A DNA stretch of 64,000 nt from Paenibacillus sp. JJ-100. Its GTDB lineage: Bacteria > Bacillota > Bacilli > Paenibacillales > Paenibacillaceae. Below, piece after piece: positions 7,986 through 17,178 of this stretch (position 1 is its first letter; every line of letters begins with the position of its first letter). The notes beneath the pieces were generated by a model. That model worked only from the letters and a program-made list of their open reading frames with translations. It did not search any database and had not been told where the DNA came from. The stretch covers positions 1,299,777-1,363,776 of the forward strand of contig NZ_CAOJCM010000002.1 of the NCBI RefSeq assembly GCF_948329825.1. The letters run 5' to 3'. A program made the position numbers and the translations under genes.

Positions 7986-9965
7986 TCAGGACATGGAATA
8001 CAACACAGTCATCGAAATTCCTTGAACCTGCACCTGATGACCATTAATGGTGCGTAGTGAATCAACGCCCGCTTGCCCCTTCTCCGTCACGACATTCCAT
8101 ATGCCTGGGGATAAGGAGACGGTCCGGGTTTCGATTGATGCGTTGTAGATGACTACAATCCGGTTCCATGTATCATGGACAGCCGCACCATGCAGTTCAA
8201 ATGCGAGTAAGGCATGATCCTTTTCCAGAAGACGAACGTACTTCTTGATTGCATCACGTGTACGTAGTCGGAAAACAGGATGTTCCCGTCGAAGTTGAAT
8301 AAGTCCGCGATAATAGTCAAACACCGGTTTGAATCGCTGCTTCTGGTCCCAGTGTATCGCGTTAACGATATCTCCACTCTCATGACTGTTCATATCCCCG
8401 TACTTGCTACGTAGCAGCTCATCCCCGGCTGCAATCAGTGGAATCCCCTGGGAGGTGAGTACAATTCCATTCGCAAGCAGGCAGCGTCTCACGGTTTCAT
8501 TCTCGAGCACATGATCTGGATGAATATGAAGATAAGGATCAGCCTCTCGGACAGCTTCTTCCACGTTTGCAAACCCTCGAATACTTCCATCCTCGTTATA
8601 CGTCAGAAAGCCCAACTGATCTTGTAGTCCTTGCGTTCGAACCACTTTGTCCCACAGGTTGAGATTATCATGTACGGTCACATAATTAATCGTCTCGGAG
8701 GGGCCTTCTGTAAAATCATGAATAGCTCCTCGCACGCCTGTCCATAACTCTACTTCCTTACCAACCTCACCTGTGGCAAAACCTTTGCCATCTCCATCAC
8801 TATCTCCTTTAATGACGCTGCGGAAATTATCATTAAACACGGCAAACCCTGCTCCACGCTGTGCTCCTTTTAGTGTCATTTCATCTCCTAGAGGTGACTC
8901 CATCGCTCCCCAAGGCTCACCATATAACAGAATGGAAGATGAAACTTCTGAATGAAGCTCGTTGGCCAGTTCTTTCATCGTGTCAATATCAATCAAGCCC
9001 ATCAGGTCAAATCGAAAGCCATCCACATGATACTCTTCTGCCCAAAAACGGACCGAATCTATAATAAACTGGCGAACCATCGCTCGTTCTGTAGCCACTT
9101 CATTGCCCGTTCCAGAACCATTACTATATGTTCCATCCGCATGCTGGCGATAATAATACCCCGGAACCAGTTTTTCAAATGAACTGCCCGCTGTATTATA
9201 CGTATGGTTGTACACCACATCCATAATAACGCCTATACCTTTACGATGGAGTGAAAGGATCATAGATTTGAGTTCACGAATCCTTGCCTCTGGATCATCT
9301 GCACGCGTGGCATACGAGCCCTCGGGCACATTGTAGTGAAGCGGGTCGTAACCCCAGTTATAGTTGGATACATCGTTTGGATTATCATCCACCTTCGATT
9401 CATCTACCGTGGCAAAATCAAACACAGGTAGCAGATGCACATGGGTAATGCCCAGCTCAACCAAATGATCTATACCCAATGTGTTACCTTCACGATCACG
9501 CAGCCCAGTCTCCGTGAACGCCAAATACTTCCCTTTGTGAACGATACCTGAAGATGGATGGATGGAGAAATCACGAATGTGTAGTTCATACAGGATAGCA
9601 TCGGTAGGATGAGATAAGTGTGGACGAACATCCTGCTCCCACCCTTCGGGGTCAGTCTCCTCCATATTCACGATAACCCCCATCTCCCCATTCATGGTCA
9701 CCGCTCGTGCGTATGGATCTACGGCTTCTGTTGATGACCCATCTTCAAATGTAGGCATATACATATAACGATAGCCCCTGAGGTCTCCCTCCAATTCTAG
9801 AGACCACACCCCATCGTCGTTGGATTGCATAAATAGTCTATTTTGATTCAATTGATTTAACGTTTCGTCTACTGCACCTCCTGTTAAAGGGGGATAGAGA
9901 ACTAGTTGCATTTGAACAGCTTTCGGAGACCATACTTTGAACATGCATGAATTCGGTCTAATCAT
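7986..9965 (-). CDS. Type I pullulanase, short paralogue, possibly 5'-frameshifted
   Basis: A GH13 pullulanase-type debranching enzyme of 659 residues from the ATG at 9965. It has YNWGYDP (about 201), GFRFDLM (about 318), LYGEPWG (about 348) and VTVHDN (about 429), and ends after the catalytic and C-terminal beta domains with no Big2 or CBM41. No signal peptide is seen. The N-terminus is the oddity: codons upstream of 9965 in the same frame still read PEWTGKEKDNTYEGKDLGI, matching the paralogue's PEWT...EGNDLG, but lack a start codon. The ATG with a strong ribosome binding site (10036) is in another frame. From 9965 the weak AGGT is the only ribosome binding site. The enzyme core is intact; whether it is expressed is uncertain. 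Confidence 0.85.
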   Translation of the reverse strand: MIRPNSCMFKVWSPKAVQMQLVLYPPLTGGAVDETLNQLNQNRLFMQSNDDGVWSLELEGDLRGYRYMYMPTFEDGSSTEAVDPYARAVTMNGEMGVIVNMEETDPEGWEQDVRPHLSHPTDAILYELHIRDFSIHPSSGIVHKGKYLAFTETGLRDREGNTLGIDHLVELGITHVHLLPVFDFATVDESKVDDNPNDVSNYNWGYDPLHYNVPEGSYATRADDPEARIRELKSMILSLHRKGIGVIMDVVYNHTYNTAGSSFEKLVPGYYYRQHADGTYSNGSGTGNEVATERAMVRQFIIDSVRFWAEEYHVDGFRFDLMGLIDIDTMKELANELHSEVSSSILLYGEPWGAMESPLGDEMTLKGAQRGAGFAVFNDNFRSVIKGDSDGDGKGFATGEVGKEVELWTGVRGAIHDFTEGPSETINYVTVHDNLNLWDKVVRTQGLQDQLGFLTYNEDGSIRGFANVEEAVREADPYLHIHPDHVLENETVRRCLLANGIVLTSQGIPLIAAGDELLRSKYGDMNSHESGDIVNAIHWDQKQRFKPVFDYYRGLIQLRREHPVFRLRTRDAIKKYVRLLEKDHALLAFELHGAAVHDTWNRIVVIYNASIETRTVSLSPGIWNVVTEKGQAGVDSLRTINGHQVQVQGISMTVLYSMS

Positions 9966-9970
9966 AATAC

Positions 9971-10036
9971 CTAAATCTTTCCCTTCATATGTATTATCTT
10001 TTTCTTTCCCGGTCCATTCTGGGTGTCGTCAATCAT
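9971..10036 (-). CDS. 21-codon ORF holding the displaced start of the second pullulanase
   Basis: ATG at 10036 is preceded by AGGGGAA (10044-10050) at seven bases, the best start signal for this gene. Its frame reads MIDDTQNGPGKKKIIHMKGKI and stops at TAG (9971-9973), five bases before the pullulanase ATG at 9965. One extra base in the CCC run at 10021-10023 would join it to the conserved PEWT frame. Two GGGAAAG heptamers (10004-10010 and 9977-9983) lie in the phase for a -1 shift into the pullulanase frame. It may be a mutation or sequencing error, a frameshift leader, or a reinitiation leader. Confidence 0.45.
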   Translation of the reverse strand: MIDDTQNGPGKKKIIHMKGKI

Positions 10037-10134
10037 TATGCTGTTCCCCTCTCGCTTGAGCGTAATGTCGTATAAGAGATGATGCTCTTTACCCTTTATA
10101 CCCGTTCTCTAGGTCGAACATAATATTTTCATGC

Positions 10135-10173
10135 AAAAAAAAGCAGAAAGATGTTAACTCACATCCACTCTGC
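10135..10173 (-). terminator. Rho-independent terminator of the surface-protein operon
   Basis: Imperfect stem (GCAGA...TCTGC and GATGT...ACATC pairings, 10143-10173) followed by eight T on the minus strand, after the stop of the 1225-residue protein gene. Confidence 0.85.
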
Positions 10174-10210
10174 CTTGGTTTATAGTTGATAATCAGTAGT
10201 CCATTTCTTA

Positions 10211-13200
10211 TTAATGCGGTGCTTGGGATTGGAAATCAAGACGGCTGGATTGATCAGCGTGATAGAGTAAAACATCACCATCTTTCATGGCCCAGGTTTT
10301 CCCTTGAGCGTCTACCGGACTATTGTTGTACCCCTCCATCTGCCATTGATTCATTAACGGAGCATGAATGTATTGTAGGTGGGGATCACTTATATTGCCG
10401 TTCTTTAATGTTTCGATATTGAAATTAACAACGATATAGCCATCTCTCAAAAAGATATCCGCCTTATCATACAACTCGTTCTCTCGGGCAAAACGCTCCA
10501 GACTGGTACCTGCGGGAACTGCATATACGTCCGCTGGTAAGCTATACTCCCCATACCAGCGCTGAATAGCGGCATTCGCTCGGTCTGCATTAACACTGGA
10601 GGGTATGCCTGTTTTGGGACCAATGAGCGTACGAATCTGTGAAGGGAGAATCATCCAGTTGTAACGTCCGACCCAAGTCTTATGATGAGAAATCTGATCT
10701 ACGAAACGAACCATGGATTGTTCCAATGTATATTTGTCCCGCTCTTGGGCTGTCCATTCATTCATGTACTGATAACGTGCCGCATCTGCAAGTTCCGTTC
10801 CTGGTACGTTTCGCAAACGTGCGTTGAGTACAACATGTCGTTTCTCCTGATCCTGTGCAGAGCCAATACGAATGAGACGTTCTTGTCCCCGATGATAATA
10901 CAACTCCACTTCTTGCCTTATCGTACCATCCTTACTTAAATAGAAGAACGTCGGAGTTATTCGAATACCGTCCTGTTTGCCAAACATATTGCCCTTGGTT
11001 TTCAGATCGAATTTGAAATGGTAACCCGTTTTAACAGCTACATTGCCAAATCCCTGCACAGGATGACTGCCTGGTCGGATAGGCAATACATAAGGAGCCA
11101 GGTTACCGCGTGCATCCCCATCAATCTGGTTCGTTCCGGTCCAGTAGCTTACACCCGATGGTTCCGGGTTGCCTGGTTGTTTGCGGAATACCTTTTCCCA
11201 GTTGTAGTCTGAGATATCGGTGATATGAAAATCATATAATCGTCCGATGACCTCTACAGCGACAGTATCGGAAGCTGTATGATGAACAAGTTGAGTATTC
11301 GCATCTTGTTGTTCCGTAAAATTCGCAGGTGCATTCTCTGCAATATTCCGGAACTCTATTTCATAGTTCCCCTCATCTACCCAAACAGGAAGGAAAAATG
11401 GGGTGTCAAGTTGATTCACAGGGATGTCGATCCAGGTCATGGCTGGAATGAATTGTCTTTGAGCATCTGTATAGACATCAAAAGGGAAACGAACCTGTTT
11501 TTTGCGAAAATACTTGGCATAGTCCCGATCCCCGTACCCCGGATAATTCGCTACATTCAGATGCTGACCTGAGGTCGGTATTCGTACAAGGAAAGGACGC
11601 TCCAGAATCATTGCAGCTCGGCTGGCATCCGGCTTCGTTTTCTGATTATGAGGCTGGTCATCCGAAACCCATGCATAGTTCACCACAGGAGTATGGACTG
11701 TAACTGGATTAATCCCCGAAATTGAAAAGCGCTGTTCCTGTCCTCCGTTAACATTACCAGGGAGTAGACTATAGGTGATTTCCCCTGTTGTCGGTTGATC
11801 GGCTTTATTGATCAGTGTATTCTTGATCGTTAGTCGATTCTTGTAGAGTACTTGATCTCCAATCATACTCGGTTGTGGAATCGTCCCAGGTCTGGGAGCT
11901 GCTTTTTCCACTGGAGAAGAATTCATAATGGTTATACCATTAAAAATCACCTTGTCATTGTTAACGGTGTTTTCCCGAACTGCCCCTTCGGCTTTCGTTT
12001 GAAAAAGTGCTGTTTCGTCTGGTGTAGGGGGCTCGACTGAGCCACCTGAAACAGTTTGCATACCCAAATCTACATCCTGGCATGGCGCGGGTTTGACATG
12101 AGCCTGCACCTCAGCGTCCGCCGTGGATTGAAGTGTTGGAGGTGTATATGTGTTCGGTGTAAGAGTGACGGTATCCCCGTAACCTCCCAACGCATAGTTA
12201 GAAACTTTGGCCTCATGTAGTTTGTAGACCTCCAGGTTTTCAATTTGCCAGTAGCTGTAGTCCCTTGTGACTAGCATAGTCTTATCTCCTGGCACATCCC
12301 GTTCTTTGGGCTCTGCTTGTGTTCCCGGGTCTCCTTCCCCACTAGAAGGCCGCCCTGGAATTGTCCACCTTTTGTTATACACTTTCTTCACTTTGACGTG
12401 ATACGTCACAGTACCCGTCATGTTGACCCAACGATGTTGAAATAGATAGCCTTTGGCCAAAACACTCGCGTAAAGATCCTCCGAAGTGGGAATACCACGA
12501 GTTACATCAAACTTCTCAGCACCTCGTTCATCAGCCTTCAACACACCACTAACAGAGGGATCCATGATTGAAGCTTCCACCACACTACCTCTACTAGGCG
12601 GGCTGATCGTAACCGTACAAGCATTCACAGGATCACTTCCAGGGCCTCCACCACCCGGATCTCCGTTGTCACTATTAGTACAATCCCTCACTACAAGCTC
12701 TTCTGTCCCTTGCTCATCCATTCGCTGCGTGGGATCAAGAAAACGGGCCTTGATGATCGAGGTGCCTACAATCCCCTTGATCGTAATTTTGCCTTCTGCA
12801 CTAACTGTGGCAACAGTAGGATTCGAACTGCTCCATGTTAATTTGGGATGTGCTGTCAGTTTGTGAACACTTCGATCCGATTTCGTAAGAACTGCTTCTG
12901 CTTGCAGGAGTGTTGTCGTAGATTTGCAGGCATTGGGCAGATTCACTACCAGTCCCGGCTCAGATGTTACGGTAACGATTGCTGTATCCGAGATAAGGTA
13001 TGTACCATTGTTCCATATTGCACGTACCGTAACCGTTCCTGGGCTTTCCGCTTTTAACATCCCTGTCTTTAGTTCAATGCTTGCTACCGTCGCATCTGAA
13101 GAAAACCATTTAATCTCTGTTTCTCTACCAGATACATCAACACCTTCATTCCACGTTGTAGAACCGTAGGCCTTAGTCTTCACTTTGGCTACCATCTGCT

Positions 13201-13888
13201 TGTTCTGGCCAATTGTCAGCGTCGCATCCGGAGTTACGTCGATTTCCTTTTCTTCCTCTAAATCGCCTTCCCATATGATATCCATAGGTGTGTAATAGAC
13301 GACGCTATGTTTGGGACAGCCGGCATCAGTCCTGCCTCCATTTTCAAATGGACCATTGGTAGTCCATTCATGACTTCCACCAGTTAAAGTCCTAATTCCA
13401 ACAATTGTACTCGAAGGATTAATTCGAGCTCCTCCAAGGCCAGTATAGGACGTTTGCTCAGGTGGAGTTTGATATTCTACTGCTTTAATCTTTATGTTTT
13501 TAAAACTAGCAGACGTTAAATCTATTCCATTATATTGAGGCCAGGAAAGTGCAGGCCACATAGAAAAATCAACACTATCAGGCACCTCTTTCATAGCAGG
13601 AAAGGGGGCTGAACAACTTCCAGCATTAGGAGCGTATGTTGGGCCTCCACTATGATCAGCTCTAAAACGTCCATCATCCATTTGATACCAATACACACCT
13701 GGATTGGCAATCCTCTTAGCAGCTTGTACAGATTTTAATATTGGACTTTTCATTGATTTTGGTCCATATGAGAAATCTAAAGCATTCACATTTGAATCAA
13801 CTAATTGTCCAGTTAAAACATAAATAAAAAATAATATTAATATTATTTTTGGATACTTGAATACAGGAAATCGTATTCTTTCCCTCAT
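10211..13888 (-). CDS. Large secreted protein with Ig-like (Big2) repeats, function unknown
   Basis: A 1225-residue protein with an N-terminal signal segment (KIILILFFIYVLTGQLV, about residues 14-30) after a basic start. Two bacterial Ig-like group 2 domains follow, at about 215-310 (WFSSDATVASIELKTG) and 320-400 (TWSSSNPTVATVSAEGKITI), then a Gly/Pro-rich linker (DPGGGGPGSDP). The remaining 800 residues are beta-rich and I do not recognise them; no catalytic motif or cell-wall anchor is obvious. The start codon lies 18 bases after the stop of the SLH gene, and its ribosome binding site AAGGTGG overlaps that junction, so the two are co-transcribed and probably coupled. An adhesin or a partner of the SLH protein on the cell surface is an inference. 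Confidence 0.8.
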   Translation of the reverse strand: MRERIRFPVFKYPKIILILFFIYVLTGQLVDSNVNALDFSYGPKSMKSPILKSVQAAKRIANPGVYWYQMDDGRFRADHSGGPTYAPNAGSCSAPFPAMKEVPDSVDFSMWPALSWPQYNGIDLTSASFKNIKIKAVEYQTPPEQTSYTGLGGARINPSSTIVGIRTLTGGSHEWTTNGPFENGGRTDAGCPKHSVVYYTPMDIIWEGDLEEEKEIDVTPDATLTIGQNKQMVAKVKTKAYGSTTWNEGVDVSGRETEIKWFSSDATVASIELKTGMLKAESPGTVTVRAIWNNGTYLISDTAIVTVTSEPGLVVNLPNACKSTTTLLQAEAVLTKSDRSVHKLTAHPKLTWSSSNPTVATVSAEGKITIKGIVGTSIIKARFLDPTQRMDEQGTEELVVRDCTNSDNGDPGGGGPGSDPVNACTVTISPPSRGSVVEASIMDPSVSGVLKADERGAEKFDVTRGIPTSEDLYASVLAKGYLFQHRWVNMTGTVTYHVKVKKVYNKRWTIPGRPSSGEGDPGTQAEPKERDVPGDKTMLVTRDYSYWQIENLEVYKLHEAKVSNYALGGYGDTVTLTPNTYTPPTLQSTADAEVQAHVKPAPCQDVDLGMQTVSGGSVEPPTPDETALFQTKAEGAVRENTVNNDKVIFNGITIMNSSPVEKAAPRPGTIPQPSMIGDQVLYKNRLTIKNTLINKADQPTTGEITYSLLPGNVNGGQEQRFSISGINPVTVHTPVVNYAWVSDDQPHNQKTKPDASRAAMILERPFLVRIPTSGQHLNVANYPGYGDRDYAKYFRKKQVRFPFDVYTDAQRQFIPAMTWIDIPVNQLDTPFFLPVWVDEGNYEIEFRNIAENAPANFTEQQDANTQLVHHTASDTVAVEVIGRLYDFHITDISDYNWEKVFRKQPGNPEPSGVSYWTGTNQIDGDARGNLAPYVLPIRPGSHPVQGFGNVAVKTGYHFKFDLKTKGNMFGKQDGIRITPTFFYLSKDGTIRQEVELYYHRGQERLIRIGSAQDQEKRHVVLNARLRNVPGTELADAARYQYMNEWTAQERDKYTLEQSMVRFVDQISHHKTWVGRYNWMILPSQIRTLIGPKTGIPSSVNADRANAAIQRWYGEYSLPADVYAVPAGTSLERFARENELYDKADIFLRDGYIVVNFNIETLKNGNISDPHLQYIHAPLMNQWQMEGYNNSPVDAQGKTWAMKDGDVLLYHADQSSRLDFQSQAPH

Positions 13889-13906
13889 AAATACAAAACC
13901 ACCTTA

Positions 13907-15322
13907 CTAGTAGTACATATTTTGTATTTTCAATTCTCCTAACTTTTCAGTTTTAATATGATAACTTCCATTTTTAAAATCTAACGTTGATCTAGTCCAA
14001 AACCTAACCTTTTTCCCTTTTGTGATAAGGTCTTTAGGATTATCAGGTATTGTAGTAAATCCATTTTTTTTAGAAAACTCTAATTCTAATCGTCTAAATT
14101 TTAATAATCCACTATCTAATCCACCACTGTAAGTAATTAAATCTGTCTTATCTGTTTTTGAAGTGAAAGACATATCCGCAAATGTTAAATAATAGTTTCC
14201 AAGCGGTACATTCGGCTCAACGAAAAGTTTATTGTAAACCCCTTCAGGCTTCCCACCTTGAACCTTTACCACTATAAATCTATGAAGATTTAACACTCCT
14301 GAGTTGTTTGACAAGTAAATATCCTCATCAGATATGTCACTCACTTTGACCGAATTTTTAGTATAAAAATAATTACTAATTGTCGTTAAATTCGTACCTG
14401 TCGTGCCTACCTCTCGCAACTCATTCAGATCGCTGTACTTAGAGGCGTCCGTTCCCTCTACCTCCATATACCGCAGTAAGATAGCGGCAACTTCAGCACG
14501 AGTCGTTGGATCAGCCGGTTTTAGTGTGCCATCCTCAAATCCACCAACAACACCTGTCCCACGCACAAGAGCAAGATATGGAATCTGTTCAGGACGAATT
14601 GTTCCGCGATTCACTTCGGGTGTAGGTAGTAACGTATTTTTCGTATCGTTAAAAGCATCTCCGAAGCTGCTCTCTGATTTGACCAATCCGCTTGCAATCC
14701 ACTTCATCATTTCATAACGTGTAAGCTCCGTATTAGGCTTAAAGCCATTTACATAATCATTAACATCAATGAAACCTTGTGCCACCAGTTGATGAACTGC
14801 CGACTCGGACCAGTGCCCTGTAAGATCAGAAAAAACATTTTGAGCCTGTCCTTGCGCCTTCTCTAATCCAGTTGCTCGAGCAAGTATAGCGGCATATTCC
14901 CCGCGAGTGATTTTGCCATTGGGGCGAAACGTCCCATCCTGGTAACCGGAGATCAGATTTTTCTTCAGTGCTTTGGCAATCGTCTCTTGAGCCCAATGCC
15001 CTTTAACGTCCTTGAACTTGCTTAATGCACTATCCACCGTAACTGAAGCGGCTTTTACGTTTGTAACCCAAGGTGTAGACCCAACAGGTATAAGTGTTCC
15101 TGCCAACACAGCAACGGTCAATAATCCAATGAAGCAAACGTTTCTACTGATTTTTCTTCCTAATACTTTTTCTTTTTTCTTAAACTTCAATCTGTTCACT
15201 CTCCTATGTACCTTAGTATGGGGATGCTTTTTACTTGCTAGTTTCGCCTTCTTTTGACCAAAACCTAAATTTGACATAATAATCAATATTCTACCATGTA
15301 AATCTAGGCTGTTGGTATTCAT
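13907..15322 (-). CDS. S-layer homology (SLH) domain surface protein
   Basis: A 471-residue exported protein. After a very basic N-terminal stretch (KKKEKVLGRKISRN) comes a hydrophobic signal segment (VCFIGLLTVAVLAGTLIPVG), then three SLH domains: FKDVKGHWAQETIAKALKKN with ISGYQDGTFRPNGKITRGEY; FSDLTGHWSESAVHQLVAQG with FKPNTELTRYEMM; and LALVRGTGVVGGFEDGTLKP with TTRAEVAAILLRYM. SLH triplets bind pyruvylated secondary wall polymer. The C-terminal 170 residues are unrecognised and AT-rich in sequence. The ATG at 15322 is chosen because GGGGAG lies eight bases upstream; longer in-frame starts run into the upstream terminator. First gene of a two-gene operon with the Ig-like-repeat protein. Confidence 0.85.
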   Translation of the reverse strand: MNTNSLDLHGRILIIMSNLGFGQKKAKLASKKHPHTKVHRRVNRLKFKKKEKVLGRKISRNVCFIGLLTVAVLAGTLIPVGSTPWVTNVKAASVTVDSALSKFKDVKGHWAQETIAKALKKNLISGYQDGTFRPNGKITRGEYAAILARATGLEKAQGQAQNVFSDLTGHWSESAVHQLVAQGFIDVNDYVNGFKPNTELTRYEMMKWIASGLVKSESSFGDAFNDTKNTLLPTPEVNRGTIRPEQIPYLALVRGTGVVGGFEDGTLKPADPTTRAEVAAILLRYMEVEGTDASKYSDLNELREVGTTGTNLTTISNYFYTKNSVKVSDISDEDIYLSNNSGVLNLHRFIVVKVQGGKPEGVYNKLFVEPNVPLGNYYLTFADMSFTSKTDKTDLITYSGGLDSGLLKFRRLELEFSKKNGFTTIPDNPKDLITKGKKVRFWTRSTLDFKNGSYHIKTEKLGELKIQNMYY

Positions 15323-15391
15323 TTTCTTATCTCCCCAGTACTTCAAGGCTGGCACCCCCCTTCTAAAGACCCTCTTGTTCCAGAAAAACAT

Positions 15392-15423
15392 AAAAAAGGC
15401 CATGAATCCGTAGATTCATAGCC
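15392..15423 (-). terminator. Rho-independent terminator of the ABC importer operon
   Basis: Near-perfect stem (GGCTATGAATC with GATTCATGGCC) and six T on the minus strand, between the last binding-protein gene and the SLH gene. Its T-tract rules out the longer start of the SLH reading frame. Confidence 0.92.
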
Positions 15424-15526
15424 TTATGCTTTAAGGAGTGGTCTCGTGTATAAAGTTAATTCAATTATTAAGTTATATAATAAACCCATTCTTTTTACAA
15501 AATCAACCTTTTTTTTGCAGTCTTGC

Positions 15527-17056
15527 TTATTTCCCGTTCAGCTCTTTATATGATGCCTCCAGTTCCGTGATCAGCTGATCACCGCCTGCTTTCCTCCAAT
15601 TGGCAATTTCCTGTTCCCAGCCTGCATCATCAATCTTGCCCATAATGTACTTCGTCTGTGCATCCCAGATCATCTGATCCAGTTCCTGACCACGCTCCGT
15701 ATAAATTTCTGAAGATAATGTAAGAGCCGGATTAGCAACGGCATACTGCTCATTTTCGCGAGCCATTTTGGTGCCTTTCATTCCAATTGGAACATCGACC
15801 AGTTCAGGCACGTTGTATCCTTCCACACTCAGCAGATTATCACGATATGGTTTGACCTCACGCTGATAACCATCAAAGTCTTTCAGCTCCGTTTTACCGT
15901 CTGCGGTCTTAGAATAATGCACATCGAGCAACCCACGTAGCTGCAGCGTGCTAAGTTCCTCGTCCATCAATTGATCCAAAAAGGTGAGTACCTTTTTGAG
16001 CTGCTCTTCATCTGTTACAGATGCTTTTGGAATGACAAGCATACCGTAGTTTCCGGGTTCACCCGCAATACGAATACCGTCTGGTCCCTGGAAAGGTTCC
16101 ACATCAATGACACCATCCGGTACGTTCGGTGTAAGCCTTTGCTGGGATGATTTCCCGTTCTGGGCGACACCGTTCAGTTTCATGGCAACAAGCCCTGAAT
16201 CCATTTTTTTGTCTGCATCTGAAGGGTCGAGTGCAGGGAAATCACTATTAATGAGCCCTTCCTGGAACAGGCGCTTGAATAGTTTCATCGTATCCACATA
16301 TTCAGGGGTCAAGAACTCAGGTGTTAATTTGCCAGCGTCATCCACTCCCCATTTGTTGACCCCGCCAATACTTACAGCAATCCGCGTCAGCGGTGAAGAT
16401 ACACCCTCGTTATACTTTTTAAATAGCAGCGCACCGTACGTATCTTCCTTGCCATTGCCGTCCGGGTCGTCTTTGCGAATGGAACGCATGACTTCATACC
16501 ACTCATCGAGTGATTTTGGAATATCCAACTTCAGCTTGTCAAACCAATCTTTCCGATATACGATCGCCGTCCGGCCGATATCTCGAAAATTTGGAATGCC
16601 ATAGATTTTTCCTTCAATTTTGATGTTATTAAAATGGGCCTCCGACTGAGCAGACAAGTTTTTATAATCCTTCAAATAAGGCCCGAGTTCCCAAAACAGC
16701 CCTGTCTTGGCAGCATTAAATGTGGTAGGCACGTAATTCACACGCATAATCGTTGGCATCTCTCCTGATGCAACCATGACATTCACCTTGTCATCGAACG
16801 CTGACTGCGGAATCCACTGCACGTTTACGTCAGTATTGGTGTATTCCTCAATCTTCTTCTCAATTGCGTTTTCCTTGGCGGGCACATCCCCCACCTGCAT
16901 CAATGAAATGGAAATGGGCAGTTTACCTTCCCCGGCAGCTGGAGCTTTTTCTCCCCCACATCCAGCTAGCAGACCGGCAGACATCGCACCAACAATAACG
17001 AAACTTCCTACACGAAACATAGGACTCTTGGAACCTCTTGGACTTTTCGGACTCAT
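15527..17056 (-). CDS. Extracellular sugar-binding lipoprotein (family 1, LplA-like), second copy
   Basis: A 509-residue ABC-importer substrate-binding lipoprotein. It has a basic N-terminus, a hydrophobic signal and a lipobox (SAGLLAGC, cysteine at about residue 34), so it is anchored outside the membrane. The body is homologous along its length to the other binding protein of this operon: WIPQSAF, VIYRKDWFDKLKLDIPKSLDEWYE, and TERGQELDQMIWDAQTKYIMGKID near the end. These features are typical of large LplA/YtcQ-type oligosaccharide binders. The ATG at 17056 has AAAGGAGA eight bases upstream; an in-frame start at 17107 lacks one. It is the last gene of the operon, 122 bases after the GH105 gene, with a strong terminator behind it. 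Confidence 0.9.
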   Translation of the reverse strand: MSPKSPRGSKSPMFRVGSFVIVGAMSAGLLAGCGGEKAPAAGEGKLPISISLMQVGDVPAKENAIEKKIEEYTNTDVNVQWIPQSAFDDKVNVMVASGEMPTIMRVNYVPTTFNAAKTGLFWELGPYLKDYKNLSAQSEAHFNNIKIEGKIYGIPNFRDIGRTAIVYRKDWFDKLKLDIPKSLDEWYEVMRSIRKDDPDGNGKEDTYGALLFKKYNEGVSSPLTRIAVSIGGVNKWGVDDAGKLTPEFLTPEYVDTMKLFKRLFQEGLINSDFPALDPSDADKKMDSGLVAMKLNGVAQNGKSSQQRLTPNVPDGVIDVEPFQGPDGIRIAGEPGNYGMLVIPKASVTDEEQLKKVLTFLDQLMDEELSTLQLRGLLDVHYSKTADGKTELKDFDGYQREVKPYRDNLLSVEGYNVPELVDVPIGMKGTKMARENEQYAVANPALTLSSEIYTERGQELDQMIWDAQTKYIMGKIDDAGWEQEIANWRKAGGDQLITELEASYKELNGK

Positions 17057-17178
17057 GAACCATCTCTCCTTTTGGATAAACCTATTGTTCAGCGAACTTG
17101 CCCTCATTCCTTGATCATAGATGCGTTCAATCTCACAATGTATGCGCTATCATAATGTTCTGGAGAAAAGAACCAGCG

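Noticed and set aside
9998..10006. A-AAA-AAG type slippery site in the pullulanase leader ORF
   Set aside because: In the ORF's phase it reads G-AAA-AAG, which does not allow proper P-site re-pairing. The GGGAAAG heptamers fit better.
15323..15403. Longer start of the SLH protein (MAFFMFFWNKRV...)
   Set aside because: It lies at the T-tract of the upstream terminator and has no ribosome binding site. The ATG at 15322 has GGGGAG at a normal distance.
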